Source of the DNA: Bradyrhizobium sp. Arg816
GTDB taxonomy: Bacteria; Pseudomonadota; Alphaproteobacteria; Rhizobiales; Xanthobacteraceae
Assembly (NCBI RefSeq): GCF_029989365.1
Contig: NZ_JAPRAQ010000024.1
Coordinates: 1-64,000, forward strand
Direction of reading: 5' to 3'
DNA: 64,000 nt
Shown piece by piece: positions 54,081 to 63,088 of this stretch (its first letter is position 1; each line of letters starts with the position of its first letter). Below the pieces are notes generated by a model. That model saw nothing but the letters and a program-made list of their open reading frames with translations, was not told the origin of the DNA and made no database searches. Made by a program: the position numbers and the translations under genes.

Positions 54081-56468
54081 ATGTCATTTGAATTGCGACG
54101 CGCGCAGCGTCTCGGTGGAGCAAGCCTGCTCCTGCTCGGCGCCGCCGCCACATCGGCGCTCGCCCAACAGCCGGTACAACAGCCTGCGCAAGATAAATCA
54201 TCGACCGAGCTCCCCTCCGTCACCGTGACGGCGCCGAGCCCGATCGTGCGCAGGGTGGTGCCGACCCGCAGCCCGGTCCATGTCGCGCGCACCGGACGGT
54301 CGCGCAGCCAGCAACGCACGGCCGAAGCAACGCCGGCAGCGCCAGCGACGGCCGCCACGCCCCAGCAGGGCGTGCTGCCAATCGTCACCAACCAGTTCGC
54401 CACCGTCACGGTGGTGCCGAACGAGGAGATCCGCCGCGAGGGCGGCGGCCAGCTCGGCGATCTGCTGTTCTCCAAGCCCGGCATTACCGGCTCGAGCTTT
54501 GCGCCCGGCGCCTCCAGCCGGCCGATCATCCGGGGCCTCGACGTCAACCGCGTCGGCATCGTCGAGAACGGCACCAATGCGAACGGCGCCTCCGATCTCG
54601 GCGAGGATCATTTCGTCCCGATCGATACGCTCGCGACCAATCAGGTCGAAGTGGTGCGCGGGCCGGCCGCCTTGCGCTATGGATCGACCTCGATCGGCGG
54701 CGTCGTCAGCGCCACCAACAACCGGATTCCGGATGCGCTGCCGAGCTGCGGCACTCAGCCGTTCCAAAGCTATGGCATGCCGGTCAAGGCGCCGCTCGCG
54801 AGCGCCGCAACCTCGCCCTGCGTCACCGCCGAAACGCGCAGCGCGTTCAGCTCGGTCGATCGCGGCGTCGAGAGCGGCGTGCTGCTCGACACCGGCGCGG
54901 GCAACTTCGCCTTCCATGCCGACGTCTACGGCCGCAACACGACGGATTACGGCATCCCGAGCTACCCCTATTTGACCGACCAGACCCGGACCATCACAAA
55001 CGGGCGCCAGCCCAATTCGGCGTCGCGCACGGACGGCGCCTCGATCGGCGGCTCCTACTTCTTCCAGGGCGGCTATATCGGCGCGTCGATCACGCAGAAC
55101 GACTCGCTCTACCATATCCCCGGCATCGACGGCGCCGACCACAACACACGGATCGACGGTCATCAGACCAAGATCAACGTCAAGGGCGAGTACCATCCCG
55201 ACGCTGCAGCGATCGACGCCATCCGCTTCTGGGCCGGCGCGACCGACTATCGGCACAACGAGATCGGCCTTGCCGATCCCGCCAATCCCAACACTGACGG
55301 CGTAAGGCAGACCTTCACCAACAAGGAGCAGGAGATCCGCACCGAGGTGCAGCTGATGCCGTTCAACGCGCGCTTCGCCGAAGTGACGACCGCGCTGGGC
55401 TTTCAGGTCGGCCATCAGGAATTGACCGCGCCGAGCCCTGACAATCCCGGCACGCTGTTCAACGGCCTGTGGGACCCCAACAACAACACCCGCGTTGCCG
55501 CTTACGCCTTCAACGAGTTCAAGTTCACGGAAGCAACGCGAGCGCAGATCGCCGGCCGCATCGAGCATGTCGAGCTGCACGGCACGACGCCGAACTTCCC
55601 GGCGGATTATCTACCCGACGGCACGCCGCAGGTGGGCATCGCACGCAATCCGTCCTTCACGCCGAAGAGCGGCAGCATCGGCCTGTTGCAGGACCTGCCG
55701 GGGGGTATGGTCGGCAGCATCACCGCGCAATATGTCGAGCGCGCGCCCAAGGCCGCGGAACTGTTCTCGCGCGGCGCGCATGATGCGACCGCGACGTTCG
55801 ACATCGGCAATCCGAACCTCGCCATCGAGACCGCGAAGTCGGTCGAGGTCGGCGTCCGCAAGGCGACGGGGCCGTTCCGCTTCGAGGCGACCGTCTACTA
55901 CACGCATTTCGACAATTTCATCTTTCGCCGCCTCACCGGCGTGATGTGCGACGACAATTTCGCGTCCTGCGGCACGCCGGGCGCCGAGCTGAACCAGGCG
56001 GTGTATTCGCAGGCCAACGCCAACTTCCGCGGCGGCGAATTCCAGTCGCAGCTCGACGTCGGTGCATTCCAGGGCGGCATCTGGGGCATCGAGAACCAGT
56101 TCGACGTGGTGCGCGCCACCTTCACCGACGGCACCAACGTGCCGCGCATTCCGCCGCTGCGGATAGGCGGCGGCGTGTTCTGGCGCGACGACAACTGGCT
56201 GATGCGCGTCAACCTGTTGCACGCCTTCGCGCAGAACAATGTCGCCGTGATCGCGGAGACGCCGACGGCGGGCTACAATTTGCTGAAGGCCGAGGTCAGC
56301 TACAAGACCAAGCTCGATCCGCGTCTGTTCGGCGCGCGCGAGATGACGGCCGGCATCGTCGGCAACAATCTCCTCAACGAAAGCATCCGCAACTCGGTGT
56401 CCTACACCAAGGACGAGGTTCTGATGCCCGGCATCGGCGTGCGGGCGTTCGCCAACTTCAAGTTCTAG
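54081..56468 (+). CDS. TonB-dependent outer membrane receptor, ZnuD-like
   Basis: A 795-residue receptor. After a signal peptide and a TonB-box-like ELPSVTVTA, the plug runs RREGGGQLGDLLFSKPGITG to QVEVVRGPAALRYGSTSIGG with an Asp-His pair in LGEDHFVPIDT, as in zinc receptors of the ZnuD type. Extracellular loops are rich in His and Asp (SLYHIPGIDGADHNTRIDGH, YRHNEIG), and the barrel ends with ANFKF. It would import zinc or another metal complex, powered by TonB. The N-terminus before the plug is unusually long and Pro/Ala-rich. The pairing with DUF2946 and the upstream palindrome support zinc limitation control. Confidence 0.85.
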   Translation: MSFELRRAQRLGGASLLLLGAAATSALAQQPVQQPAQDKSSTELPSVTVTAPSPIVRRVVPTRSPVHVARTGRSRSQQRTAEATPAAPATAATPQQGVLPIVTNQFATVTVVPNEEIRREGGGQLGDLLFSKPGITGSSFAPGASSRPIIRGLDVNRVGIVENGTNANGASDLGEDHFVPIDTLATNQVEVVRGPAALRYGSTSIGGVVSATNNRIPDALPSCGTQPFQSYGMPVKAPLASAATSPCVTAETRSAFSSVDRGVESGVLLDTGAGNFAFHADVYGRNTTDYGIPSYPYLTDQTRTITNGRQPNSASRTDGASIGGSYFFQGGYIGASITQNDSLYHIPGIDGADHNTRIDGHQTKINVKGEYHPDAAAIDAIRFWAGATDYRHNEIGLADPANPNTDGVRQTFTNKEQEIRTEVQLMPFNARFAEVTTALGFQVGHQELTAPSPDNPGTLFNGLWDPNNNTRVAAYAFNEFKFTEATRAQIAGRIEHVELHGTTPNFPADYLPDGTPQVGIARNPSFTPKSGSIGLLQDLPGGMVGSITAQYVERAPKAAELFSRGAHDATATFDIGNPNLAIETAKSVEVGVRKATGPFRFEATVYYTHFDNFIFRRLTGVMCDDNFASCGTPGAELNQAVYSQANANFRGGEFQSQLDVGAFQGGIWGIENQFDVVRATFTDGTNVPRIPPLRIGGGVFWRDDNWLMRVNLLHAFAQNNVAVIAETPTAGYNLLKAEVSYKTKLDPRLFGAREMTAGIVGNNLLNESIRNSVSYTKDEVLMPGIGVRAFANFKF

Positions 56469-56478
56469 CCTTGCGGCA

Positions 56479-56500
56479 GCCGGGGCCCACGGGCCCCGGC
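56479..56500 (+). terminator. G/C-rich hairpin after the TonB receptor gene
   Basis: GCCGGGGCCC and GGGCCCCGGC pair across two bases, ten bases after the stop. There is no T-run, so it could equally be part of a processing or repeat structure. Confidence 0.5.
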
Positions 56501-56518
56501 ACACGCGCGTTGAGTGAA

Positions 56519-56609
56519 CCGTAGCCCGGATGGAGCGGAGCGAAATCCGGGGTTTCTCACCTGACGGAAAGACCTTCCCGGATTGCGCTCCGCTCCATCC
56601 GGGCTACGG
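56519..56609. repeat. Interspersed palindrome (CCGTAGCCCGGATGG family), second copy
   Basis: Perfect 24-base arms at 56519-56542 and 56586-56609 of the same family as at 16541-16627. The right arm overlaps the 3' end of the following GNAT gene and supplies its TAG stop. Confidence 0.85.
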
Positions 56610-57086
56610 GCTGCGCGTCAGCCGCTTCTCGAAGCGCCATTGATCGACGGGGAACGGCCCGTTCGAGGTCTCCGACATCATCACGAAGGTGCCGGCGTTG
56701 CGCCAACCGCTCTTCTCGTAGAACCGCGCAGCGCGCGCGTTGCCGACGGCGCAGGCCAGCCACGCCAGCTCCACGCCGCGCGCGGCAAGGCGGGCCTCTG
56801 CGTCGGAGATCAGCGCCGCTGCGACGCCCGCGCCGTGCGCCTTCGGCGATACGAAGAGCTGATACAATTCGTCAGCCCTGAGGGCGCAGAGGCCGAGCGG
56901 GGCGCCGGCCGGGCCGACGACGCGGATATCGGGAAGCATGACCGCGAGCCGATGGCGAAAACTCGAGAGCGTGCGGAGGCGGACCAGCTCCGACGGCGCA
57001 AGCGAGGCATGCGAGCCATGCCAGGCATCGTGCCACAGCTGAGCGAGATGATCGACTTCACCGGCATCAGCGGGCCGCACCTGCAT
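56604..57086 (-). CDS. GNAT family N-acetyltransferase
   Basis: A 160-residue acetyltransferase. Motif A is LYQLFVSPKAHGAGVAAALISDAEA, and motif B ARAARFYEKSGWRNAGTF. The substrate is unknown. The stop codon lies in the arm of the interspersed palindrome, so the last residues (RSP) come from the repeat. It lies downstream of another GNAT gene on the same strand. Confidence 0.88.
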   Translation of the reverse strand: MQVRPADAGEVDHLAQLWHDAWHGSHASLAPSELVRLRTLSSFRHRLAVMLPDIRVVGPAGAPLGLCALRADELYQLFVSPKAHGAGVAAALISDAEARLAARGVELAWLACAVGNARAARFYEKSGWRNAGTFVMMSETSNGPFPVDQWRFEKRLTRSP

Positions 57087-57110
57087 TGTCGAGACTCCGC
57101 AAAAGGTATC

Positions 57111-57144
57111 GTACCCCGGATGGAGCGCAGCGCAACCCGGGCTG
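57111..57144. repeat. Half copy of the CCGGATGGAGCG repeat family
   Basis: GTACCCCGGATGGAGCG at 57111-57127 followed by CAGCGCAACCCGGGCTGCG resembles one arm of the 16.5 kb and 56.5 kb elements. Confidence 0.6.
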
Positions 57145-57153
57145 CGAACGACC

Positions 57154-57672
57154 CTACCCCGCCCGCGCCTTGCTCCAGTCGGGCGTGACCTGCCCCGACA
57201 CGCCCTCGAAAGCGCCGTCGACGAGCTCGAACACCAGGACGCGCGCGGCGTCGACCGGGCCGGGCATGGTGACGCGGCCCTTGGCTACCTGCTTGAAGCC
57301 GACGCGGCTGTAATAGGGCTCGTCGCCGACCAGCAGCACGATGGCGTGACCTTTCTCCTTGGCGTCCTTCAGCGCGCGCTCGATCAGGAGACGGCCGATG
57401 CCGCGGTCGCGGAACGGCGGCTCGACGGTGAGCGGCCCGAGCAGCAGGGCCTGCGTCTCGCCGACCAGCACCGGCAATTGCCTGACCGAGCCGACCAGAA
57501 GCGTGCCGATGCGGGCCGTGAAGGACAATTCGAGCAGATGGTCGACGTGCTCGCGAATGCGGTAAGCGCTGAGCACGAAACGGCCGGGGCCAAAGGTGCG
57601 CTCGTGCAGCCGTTCGATCGCCTGGGCGTCACCGGCGGCTTCCGGAAGGATGGTGAGCGAGAGATCGGTCAT
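57154..57672 (-). CDS. GNAT acetyltransferase, YhbS-like
   Basis: A 172-residue protein from ATG 57672. The acetyl-CoA loop PPFRDRGIGRLLIERALKDAKEKG follows a TILPEAAGDAQAIERLHERTF opening, and YYSRVGFKQV is the motif B end, as in YhbS-like GNATs that have an extended C-terminus (GAFEGVSGQVTPDW). It overlaps or abuts the upstream membrane protein gene, whose stop is at 57726. The longer frame to 57729 is less likely. Confidence 0.85.
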   Translation of the reverse strand: MTDLSLTILPEAAGDAQAIERLHERTFGPGRFVLSAYRIREHVDHLLELSFTARIGTLLVGSVRQLPVLVGETQALLLGPLTVEPPFRDRGIGRLLIERALKDAKEKGHAIVLLVGDEPYYSRVGFKQVAKGRVTMPGPVDAARVLVFELVDGAFEGVSGQVTPDWSKARAG

Positions 57673-57725
57673 GTCGGCATGCGTCTTCGAGCGAAATGGT
57701 TTCAGGTTCGCGTCAGGAAAACGCG

Positions 57726-58904
57726 TCAATGCGAGATGCGGGATAACATCTCAGACGGCCGCGGTCCATCGGCCTCGTGGGCGATAAAGCCCTGTGCCGG
57801 ACCGCGGCTGAGGACCGTCGCGAACAGCAGCGTCCAGAGCGACAGCATCAGGATCGGGATGACATAGTACTGCGTGAAGACCGGATGCGTGGCAAAGAAC
57901 GCCAGATTCAGCGCGAGATTGCCCGCCACCAGCAACGCGAGTTTTCTGGCGCCGCCATGGCCGGCGGAGCGCCACAACAGCGCGGTCCCGACGCAGGCGA
58001 TCACGATCAACGGGAATTGCGTGTCGCGGAGATAGGCCTGCAGCACGGCCGGATCGAGGCTCCGCGGGGCCGTATCCTGGCCGCCATAGGCCGAGACCAG
58101 CGGATTGCCTGAGTTGACCAGGTTCGCCGCGAACACCGGCAACAGCCCGACGAGGAACGAAAGGCCGAGCACGAGACCTGAGACGAACGTCTCGCGGGTA
58201 CGCCAGATCAGGAACGACAATCCGAAGAACAGGAAATAGCCGGCCGACAGAACCACGTTCGCGATCCGAAAGCTCGCGGACAGGCCGAGCAGCAGGCCGA
58301 CGGCGGCGACCATCAGCAGGCGGCGCCGGCCTCCACCGACGAAAAATCTTGCGGTGAACAGACCCGCCAGCGCGCAGACGACCATGGTCGGCGCCATCGA
58401 ATAGCTCGCCTTGGTCGGATTGATCATGAAGTAGATCGAGAGCGCGCCGAGCAATGCGGCGAGCGTCAAGGCGGCCTTCTCCTGCGCCCGCCACAACCCG
58501 AACAACGCAAGGCCGGCGACGATCGCGTTGGCCAGCATGTAGAGCGGAACGACCTGGAACCCCTCCGGGAACAGCGCCAGCACGAAGCCCGTGCCCGGCG
58601 GCGGCGTCATCACCCATTTGCTGCCGTCGGCAGTTTGAGTGTGGCAGGGTGCCCGCGTCGGTTCGTTCCAGTTCGGAAAATCGATACTGCGCAACTTGGC
58701 CGCGAGATAGCCGTCGGTTTCACGGGCGAGGCTGGTGTCGAGCCCCTGCCAGCCGAAGCGCTGGAACAGATGCGCCTGCCTGAGATAGCAGATGTCGTCA
58801 TAGACGCCACGGCTCTCGCTCCAATGCGAGACCAGCCTGATGTTGCTGGCCAGAATTGCCAGAAACACAATTGAAAAAAATACTTTAACAGCTCTCATCG
58901 GCAT
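57726..58904 (-). CDS. Polytopic membrane glycosyltransferase-like protein (GT-C type)
   Basis: A 392-residue protein with about nine membrane segments. It resembles GT-C glycosyltransferases in having an early periplasmic loop with Asp pair (ESRGVYDDICYLRQAH) and SKWVMTPPPGTGFVLALFPEG, but no family name is firm. It is divergent from a GT2/DUF2304 gene pair, and together these three often make a lipid-linked sugar transfer set. Start ATG 58904 (MPMRAVKVFFS). Confidence 0.75.
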   Translation of the reverse strand: MPMRAVKVFFSIVFLAILASNIRLVSHWSESRGVYDDICYLRQAHLFQRFGWQGLDTSLARETDGYLAAKLRSIDFPNWNEPTRAPCHTQTADGSKWVMTPPPGTGFVLALFPEGFQVVPLYMLANAIVAGLALFGLWRAQEKAALTLAALLGALSIYFMINPTKASYSMAPTMVVCALAGLFTARFFVGGGRRRLLMVAAVGLLLGLSASFRIANVVLSAGYFLFFGLSFLIWRTRETFVSGLVLGLSFLVGLLPVFAANLVNSGNPLVSAYGGQDTAPRSLDPAVLQAYLRDTQFPLIVIACVGTALLWRSAGHGGARKLALLVAGNLALNLAFFATHPVFTQYYVIPILMLSLWTLLFATVLSRGPAQGFIAHEADGPRPSEMLSRISH

Positions 58905-59002
58905 TCGCCGGGCGGCCCCACACAGCTTGAAATGACCCGCCGCCTGTACAGGAAAAGCACCGGCAAGTATAGCAGAGTGGGGATTCTGGAGGTGAGGCAG
59001 AC

Positions 59003-59773
59003 GTGGCCGATATGGGACTGCGCTTGGATTCAACTAACACATGCCACAACGGTGCCGCCGCACCGCAGCAGGGCACGTCGCGAGTCCTCATCATCATTCC
59101 CTGCTTCAATGAGGAGGCCTCGGTCGGCGGTCTGCTGAGCGAGATCGCAGCAACCGGCCGCGGCTACCACACCCTGGTCGTCGACGACGGCTCGTCGGAC
59201 GCGACGTCCGCGGTGGCAAGCTGCCGCTCCCTGGTCGCCCGCCTCGCGCAGAATCTCGGCATCGGCGGCGCCGTGCAGACCGGCATCAAATACGCGGCGC
59301 GTCAGGATTTCGATTTCTGCATCCAGATCGACGGTGACGGCCAGCATGATCCGCGTGCCATCGAGACGCTTCTGGAGGCCTATCGTAGGGACCCGACCAA
59401 CATCACGATCGGAAGCCGCTTCATCGACCATGCCGGCTTCTGCTCCACGCGCATGCGGCGCGCCGGCATCAGGCTGATCGTGCTTGCGCTCAACGGCCTC
59501 TTCAGCGGCGGCCGCATCACCGATCCGACCAGCGGCATGCGATTGCTCGACCGTTCCGCCATCGCCTTCTTCGCAAAAGCGTATCCGACGGATTTTCCGG
59601 AACCGATCTCGCTGGCCTGGGCGATGCGCGCAGGCCTCACGGTCAGCGAAGTACCGGTCGAGATGCGGGCGCGGGAGACCGGCGTCAGCTCGATCGACGG
59701 ATTCAAATCGGCGAGTTACATGATCCGCGTCCTCGGCTATATCCTGCTCGCGCGCCTCGTGAGGGCGTCATGA
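59003..59773 (+). CDS. Glycosyltransferase family 2
   Basis: A 256-residue GT-A enzyme of the dolichol/undecaprenyl-phosphate sugar type. Motifs are VLIIIPCFNEEASVGGL, VVDDGSSDATSA, and the metal DxD in QIDGDGQHDP. It likely transfers a sugar from a nucleotide donor to polyprenyl phosphate on the inner face of the membrane. A GTG at 59003 with GGAGGTGAG upstream is chosen; ATG 59012 is the alternative. It is followed by a DUF2304 gene. Confidence 0.92.
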   Translation: MADMGLRLDSTNTCHNGAAAPQQGTSRVLIIIPCFNEEASVGGLLSEIAATGRGYHTLVVDDGSSDATSAVASCRSLVARLAQNLGIGGAVQTGIKYAARQDFDFCIQIDGDGQHDPRAIETLLEAYRRDPTNITIGSRFIDHAGFCSTRMRRAGIRLIVLALNGLFSGGRITDPTSGMRLLDRSAIAFFAKAYPTDFPEPISLAWAMRAGLTVSEVPVEMRARETGVSSIDGFKSASYMIRVLGYILLARLVRAS

Positions 59774-59837
59774 CGCCGAGCGTCCCCGTTCCGATTTGTG
59801 GTCCCATCATCTCGTCGAACATTCTGAGGAGGCAGCC

Positions 59838-60218
59838 GTGACAGATGCCCTTCCAAGTCCGGAGACGGTCGTCGTCATCTCCGCCTTTGCGCTGATCTAC
59901 ATGCTGATGCTGCTGCGCAAGACGCTGCAAGGCAAGTTCGATCTCTATGACTTCCTGATGCTGTCCATGGTGGCGATCATCCCCGCCGGCTTCACGCTGT
60001 TTCCGACACTGGCCTATCTCGTCAGCCATCTGACCGGCGTCGTGTTTCCGTTCGTCGTGATGTTCGGCGCCCTGTTCCTGGTGGTGTTCGCGTTCATGCA
60101 CAACATGACGGCGCGACTGCACAGGCTGGAGCGGCAGAACTGCGCGCTGATCCAGGAGCAGAGCCTGCTGGTGCTGGAGCTGCAGGCGAAGCAGGGCCGT
60201 CAGGGCGTCGAGTCATGA
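59838..60218 (+). CDS. DUF2304 membrane protein
   Basis: A 126-residue protein starting at GTG 59838 (GAGGAGGC upstream). Three hydrophobic segments and a C-terminal helix (ARLHRLERQNCALIQEQSLL) fit DUF2304, a family that nearly always follows a GT2 gene of this type and probably anchors it. It lies 64 bases after the GT2 stop. Confidence 0.88.
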   Translation: MTDALPSPETVVVISAFALIYMLMLLRKTLQGKFDLYDFLMLSMVAIIPAGFTLFPTLAYLVSHLTGVVFPFVVMFGALFLVVFAFMHNMTARLHRLERQNCALIQEQSLLVLELQAKQGRQGVES

Positions 60219-60266
60219 GCGCGTAGCTCTCCAGCGTCGTCTCGAGGCAAGACAAGGAGAACGGGC

Positions 60267-60671
60267 ATGCTGAAGAACGCGAAAGTGGCAACCCGGCTTC
60301 CAGCCAAAGACCTCGACCGCGCGCGGGCGTTCTATTCGGAAAAGCTCGGGCTGGAGCCGGTCGAACAGCGCGAGGGTGGGCTCCGCTACGTCTGCGCGGC
60401 CGGCGAGTTTGCGATATTCGTCTCGGCCGGGACGCAATCCGGCACGCACACGCAAATGGGGTGGGACGTCGAGGATCTCGAGGCAACCGTGCGCGAACTT
60501 CGCGCACGTGGCGTCGCGTTCGAGGACTATGATTTGCCCGGCTTGAAGACCGTTGATGGAATTGCGGAGATCACGGGAAACTATCCGAGCAAGGGTACCG
60601 GCGAGCGGGGCGCCTGGTTCCGCGACAGCGAAGGTAATTTATTGGGGATCGGGCAGCCGGTTCGGGCTTGA
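60267..60671 (+). CDS. VOC (glyoxalase/dioxygenase) family protein
   Basis: A 134-residue single VOC module pair: KVATRLPAKDLDRARAFYSE and LRYVCAAGEFAIFVSAGTQ, then MGWDVEDLEATVRELRARG and the second Glu-containing strand near DSEGNLLGIGQP. One metal ligand appears to be Glu in FRDSEGNLL. Substrate unknown (the family includes glyoxalase, dioxygenases and antibiotic-resistance proteins). It has GGAG upstream and is a free-standing gene. Confidence 0.88.
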   Translation: MLKNAKVATRLPAKDLDRARAFYSEKLGLEPVEQREGGLRYVCAAGEFAIFVSAGTQSGTHTQMGWDVEDLEATVRELRARGVAFEDYDLPGLKTVDGIAEITGNYPSKGTGERGAWFRDSEGNLLGIGQPVRA

Positions 60672-60752
60672 GGATTCGGCCCGATCGCTTCCAGGTCACG
60701 CCGCTTCAACGTCACGCCGCTTCAACATCACATCGCTAAAACGCCAAATCCT

Positions 60753-61244
60753 TTAACGCCACGTCGCGGTCAGCGGCTTGCCGTCCAGCACTTCCGCGAG
60801 CCTTTGCCGCGTGCCGTGCGTGGTGCCTTCGGGCAGCGCCGTGATCGCGAAGAAGCCGCATTCGACGATCTCGTGGTTGGGCTCAGGGACGCGATCCTGC
60901 TTGAACTGCCTGACCACGTAGACCGCGACGTGGTCGCGGCGGGAGACGTGGCTGTTGAGGAAGATGCCGTGCAGCACCGCGTCACCGGTGAGGTCGATGT
61001 CACCTTCCTCCTTGAGCTCGCGCCGCATCGCCTGCTCCATGGTCTCGCCGAGATCGACACCGCCGCCGGGCAGATACCAGCCGGTGATGTAGCTGTGCCT
61101 GACCAGGAACACCCGGTTCTCGGAATCCAGCACCACGGCGCGGACGCCGAGCGTCATGCCGCGGACAAGCAGGAAATAGGCATGGAAGATTCGCCGCAGC
61201 AGCGGTTCGAATGTCCGTCGGACGCTGTTCAGACGATCCCCCAT
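60753..61244 (-). CDS. NUDIX hydrolase
   Basis: A 163-residue NUDIX protein from ATG 61244. The Nudix box reads GGGVDLGETMEQAMRRELKE followed by EGDI, and the N-terminal helix FEPLLRRIFHAYFLLVRG is amphipathic, as in NUDIX proteins for nucleoside-diphosphate derivatives. The substrate is unknown. It is convergent with the VOC gene and divergent from the metallophosphoesterase gene. Confidence 0.88.
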   Translation of the reverse strand: MGDRLNSVRRTFEPLLRRIFHAYFLLVRGMTLGVRAVVLDSENRVFLVRHSYITGWYLPGGGVDLGETMEQAMRRELKEEGDIDLTGDAVLHGIFLNSHVSRRDHVAVYVVRQFKQDRVPEPNHEIVECGFFAITALPEGTTHGTRQRLAEVLDGKPLTATWR

Positions 61245-61360
61245 CAGGCTCCCAAGAAAACTACCAAGAGAACTTCCATGAGGCCCCTGCCCGGGCCCCG
61301 CTTGCACAGTCCTCGCGACCTTGCCATTACAGCGGACGAATAGCGAGGCAATCGCGCGCC

Positions 61361-62242
61361 ATGGCCCCCTTCACGCTCGCCCATCTGTCCGACCCGCACC
61401 TGCCGCCGTTGCCGAAGCCACGGCTTATCGAACTCGCGGGCAAGCGCGCGCTCGGCTACGTCAACTGGACGCGCAACCGCCACAAATACCAGCGCCGCGA
61501 GGTGCTCGACGCGCTCGTCGCCGACGTCCAGGCGCAGACGCCCGACCACATCGCGGTCACAGGCGATCTCGTCAATCTGGCGCTGGAGGCGGAGTTCGCG
61601 CCGGCGCGCGCCTGGCTCGACGGCGTCGGTCCGCCCGACCGCGTCACCACCATTCCCGGCAATCACGATGCCTATGTCCGCGCCACCTCTCACCGCTTCG
61701 GCGAGACCTTTGCACCCTACCTTGCGGGCGATGATGGCAGTGTCGGCTTTCCGGGCGTGCGCCGACGCGGGCCGCTCGCGCTGATCAGCCTGTCCACGGC
61801 GGTGCCGACGCTGCCGCTGATGGCGACGGGCACGCTCGGCCGCGATCAGCTCGCATCCCTCGAAGCGGTCCTCGATCGCCTCGCCGCCGAGGACGCCTTC
61901 CGCGTGCTGCTGGTGCATCATCCCCTGAAGTCAGGCGCGCGCCAGAAACGGATGACCGATGCGGCCGCGCTGCTGGCACTGATCAAGCGTCACGGCGTCG
62001 AGCTGATCCTGCACGGGCACGACCACATTCATTCGACGATGTGGTTCGAGGGCCCCAACGGCAACATCCCCGCGGTCGGCGTGCCGTCGGCCTCCGCGCT
62101 CGCCCACGGGCGTTACCCGGCGGCAGCGTATAATTTGTTCACGATCGAGAAAGACAATGCCGGCTGGCGCTGCGAGCAGACGGTTCGTGGCCTCGGATCC
62201 GGATTTCAGATCCGGCAGATCAAGCAGGCAAGGTTGATCTAG
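61361..62242 (+). CDS. Calcineurin-like metallophosphoesterase
   Basis: A 293-residue two-metal phosphoesterase. Ligand motifs are LAHLSDPHL, AVTGDLVN, IPGNHDAYV, LLVHHPL and LILHGHDHIHS in the standard order. Cyclic-nucleotide phosphodiesterase or lipid-A precursor hydrolases are both possible. The ATG at 61361 is chosen, since the upstream frame shows no signal. It is divergent from the NUDIX gene. Confidence 0.93.
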   Translation: MAPFTLAHLSDPHLPPLPKPRLIELAGKRALGYVNWTRNRHKYQRREVLDALVADVQAQTPDHIAVTGDLVNLALEAEFAPARAWLDGVGPPDRVTTIPGNHDAYVRATSHRFGETFAPYLAGDDGSVGFPGVRRRGPLALISLSTAVPTLPLMATGTLGRDQLASLEAVLDRLAAEDAFRVLLVHHPLKSGARQKRMTDAAALLALIKRHGVELILHGHDHIHSTMWFEGPNGNIPAVGVPSASALAHGRYPAAAYNLFTIEKDNAGWRCEQTVRGLGSGFQIRQIKQARLI

Positions 62243-62258
62243 TTCGCCGGAGGGCGTC

Positions 62259-62813
62259 TCACCAGCTCCGCAGCGCCGCCAGCACAGCGAGGCCGAACAG
62301 CGCGGCGGCGCCGAGCACAAACCCGAACACGAACGGCCAGAGGCGCGAGCGGCGCGGCGGCTCGGCGGCCGCGGGCTTCGGCTCCGGCGGGACCACCATG
62401 GCGTGCTCGCGTTCGATCATGCGGCGGGCGACGTAGTCGGTCACGGCTTCGACGATCGCCGCGGTGTCGTGCGATTCGGCGAGCACGATGCGGCCGAAGC
62501 GGGTGTCCTGGACGAAGCGATACATCCGCTTGTCGCGCCCCATCACGATGTGTGCGACGACGTCGATCCAGAGCCTGGGCGTATCGCCCTGGCTGATTCC
62601 GCGATCGAACAGATCGATCTTATCAGGCACCTGCGCGAACAGGGGATCGAGCGCGTCGTTGAGGATTTCCAGCCGCGCCACCTCGGCGTCGCGCAAATCG
62701 ACGACCACACCGGTGCGGTCGGCGGCCTCGATCCGTGCGCGCAGCAGCGCGTCGCGCAGCCGCACCGGGCGCGGCTGGATGGGATGGGTCCCGCTGGTCT
62801 CAGGCTCTGACAT
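62259..62813 (-). CDS. Tail-anchored protein of unknown function
   Basis: A 184-residue protein. Residues 20-135 form a compact domain (LRDALLRARIEAADRTGVVV, DKIDLFDRGISQGDTPRLWI, RFVQDTRFGRIVLAESHDTA), followed by a basic Pro/Ala linker and one membrane segment at residues about 158-178 (LWPFVFGFVLGAAALFGLAV), so it is tail-anchored in the inner membrane. Such proteins are conserved in Rhizobiales next to phosphoesterase genes; no function is assigned. It is convergent with the metallophosphoesterase gene. Confidence 0.75.
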   Translation of the reverse strand: MSEPETSGTHPIQPRPVRLRDALLRARIEAADRTGVVVDLRDAEVARLEILNDALDPLFAQVPDKIDLFDRGISQGDTPRLWIDVVAHIVMGRDKRMYRFVQDTRFGRIVLAESHDTAAIVEAVTDYVARRMIEREHAMVVPPEPKPAAAEPPRRSRLWPFVFGFVLGAAALFGLAVLAALRSW

Positions 62814-62989
62814 TGTCGGCCTCGTCCTCGACTTTCCCCCATTAACCTATCAGCAACCAAACCCTCCGCAAAGGGTCCACAATTCCAGAGACTTACACCG
62901 CCCACAGCCGATTGACCTGTGCCAAAAACAGACGATCCCACCCGGCTTGCGCCGGATGAGACCCTCCGTCCTTGGACGTTTCTTGATTC

Positions 62990-63077
62990 GATCGTGATGC
63001 GATCACGCATCACGATCTAATTTTGTTTGAGCATGATCCTCTCGGAAAACCGGTTCCCACTTTTCCGGATCATGCTC
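62990..63077. repeat. Two adjacent palindromes, including the GAGCATGATCC family
   Basis: GATCGTGATGCG (62990-63001) pairs perfectly with CGCATCACGATC (63006-63017). GAGCATGATCC (63029-63039) pairs with GGATCATGCTC (63067-63077), with AAAA/TTTT pairing inside. The second is the well-known alphaproteobacterial GAGCATGATCCGGAAAA element. They lie after the DUF4170 gene (minus strand). Confidence 0.8.
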
Positions 63078-63088
63078 CAAGGCAGCCG

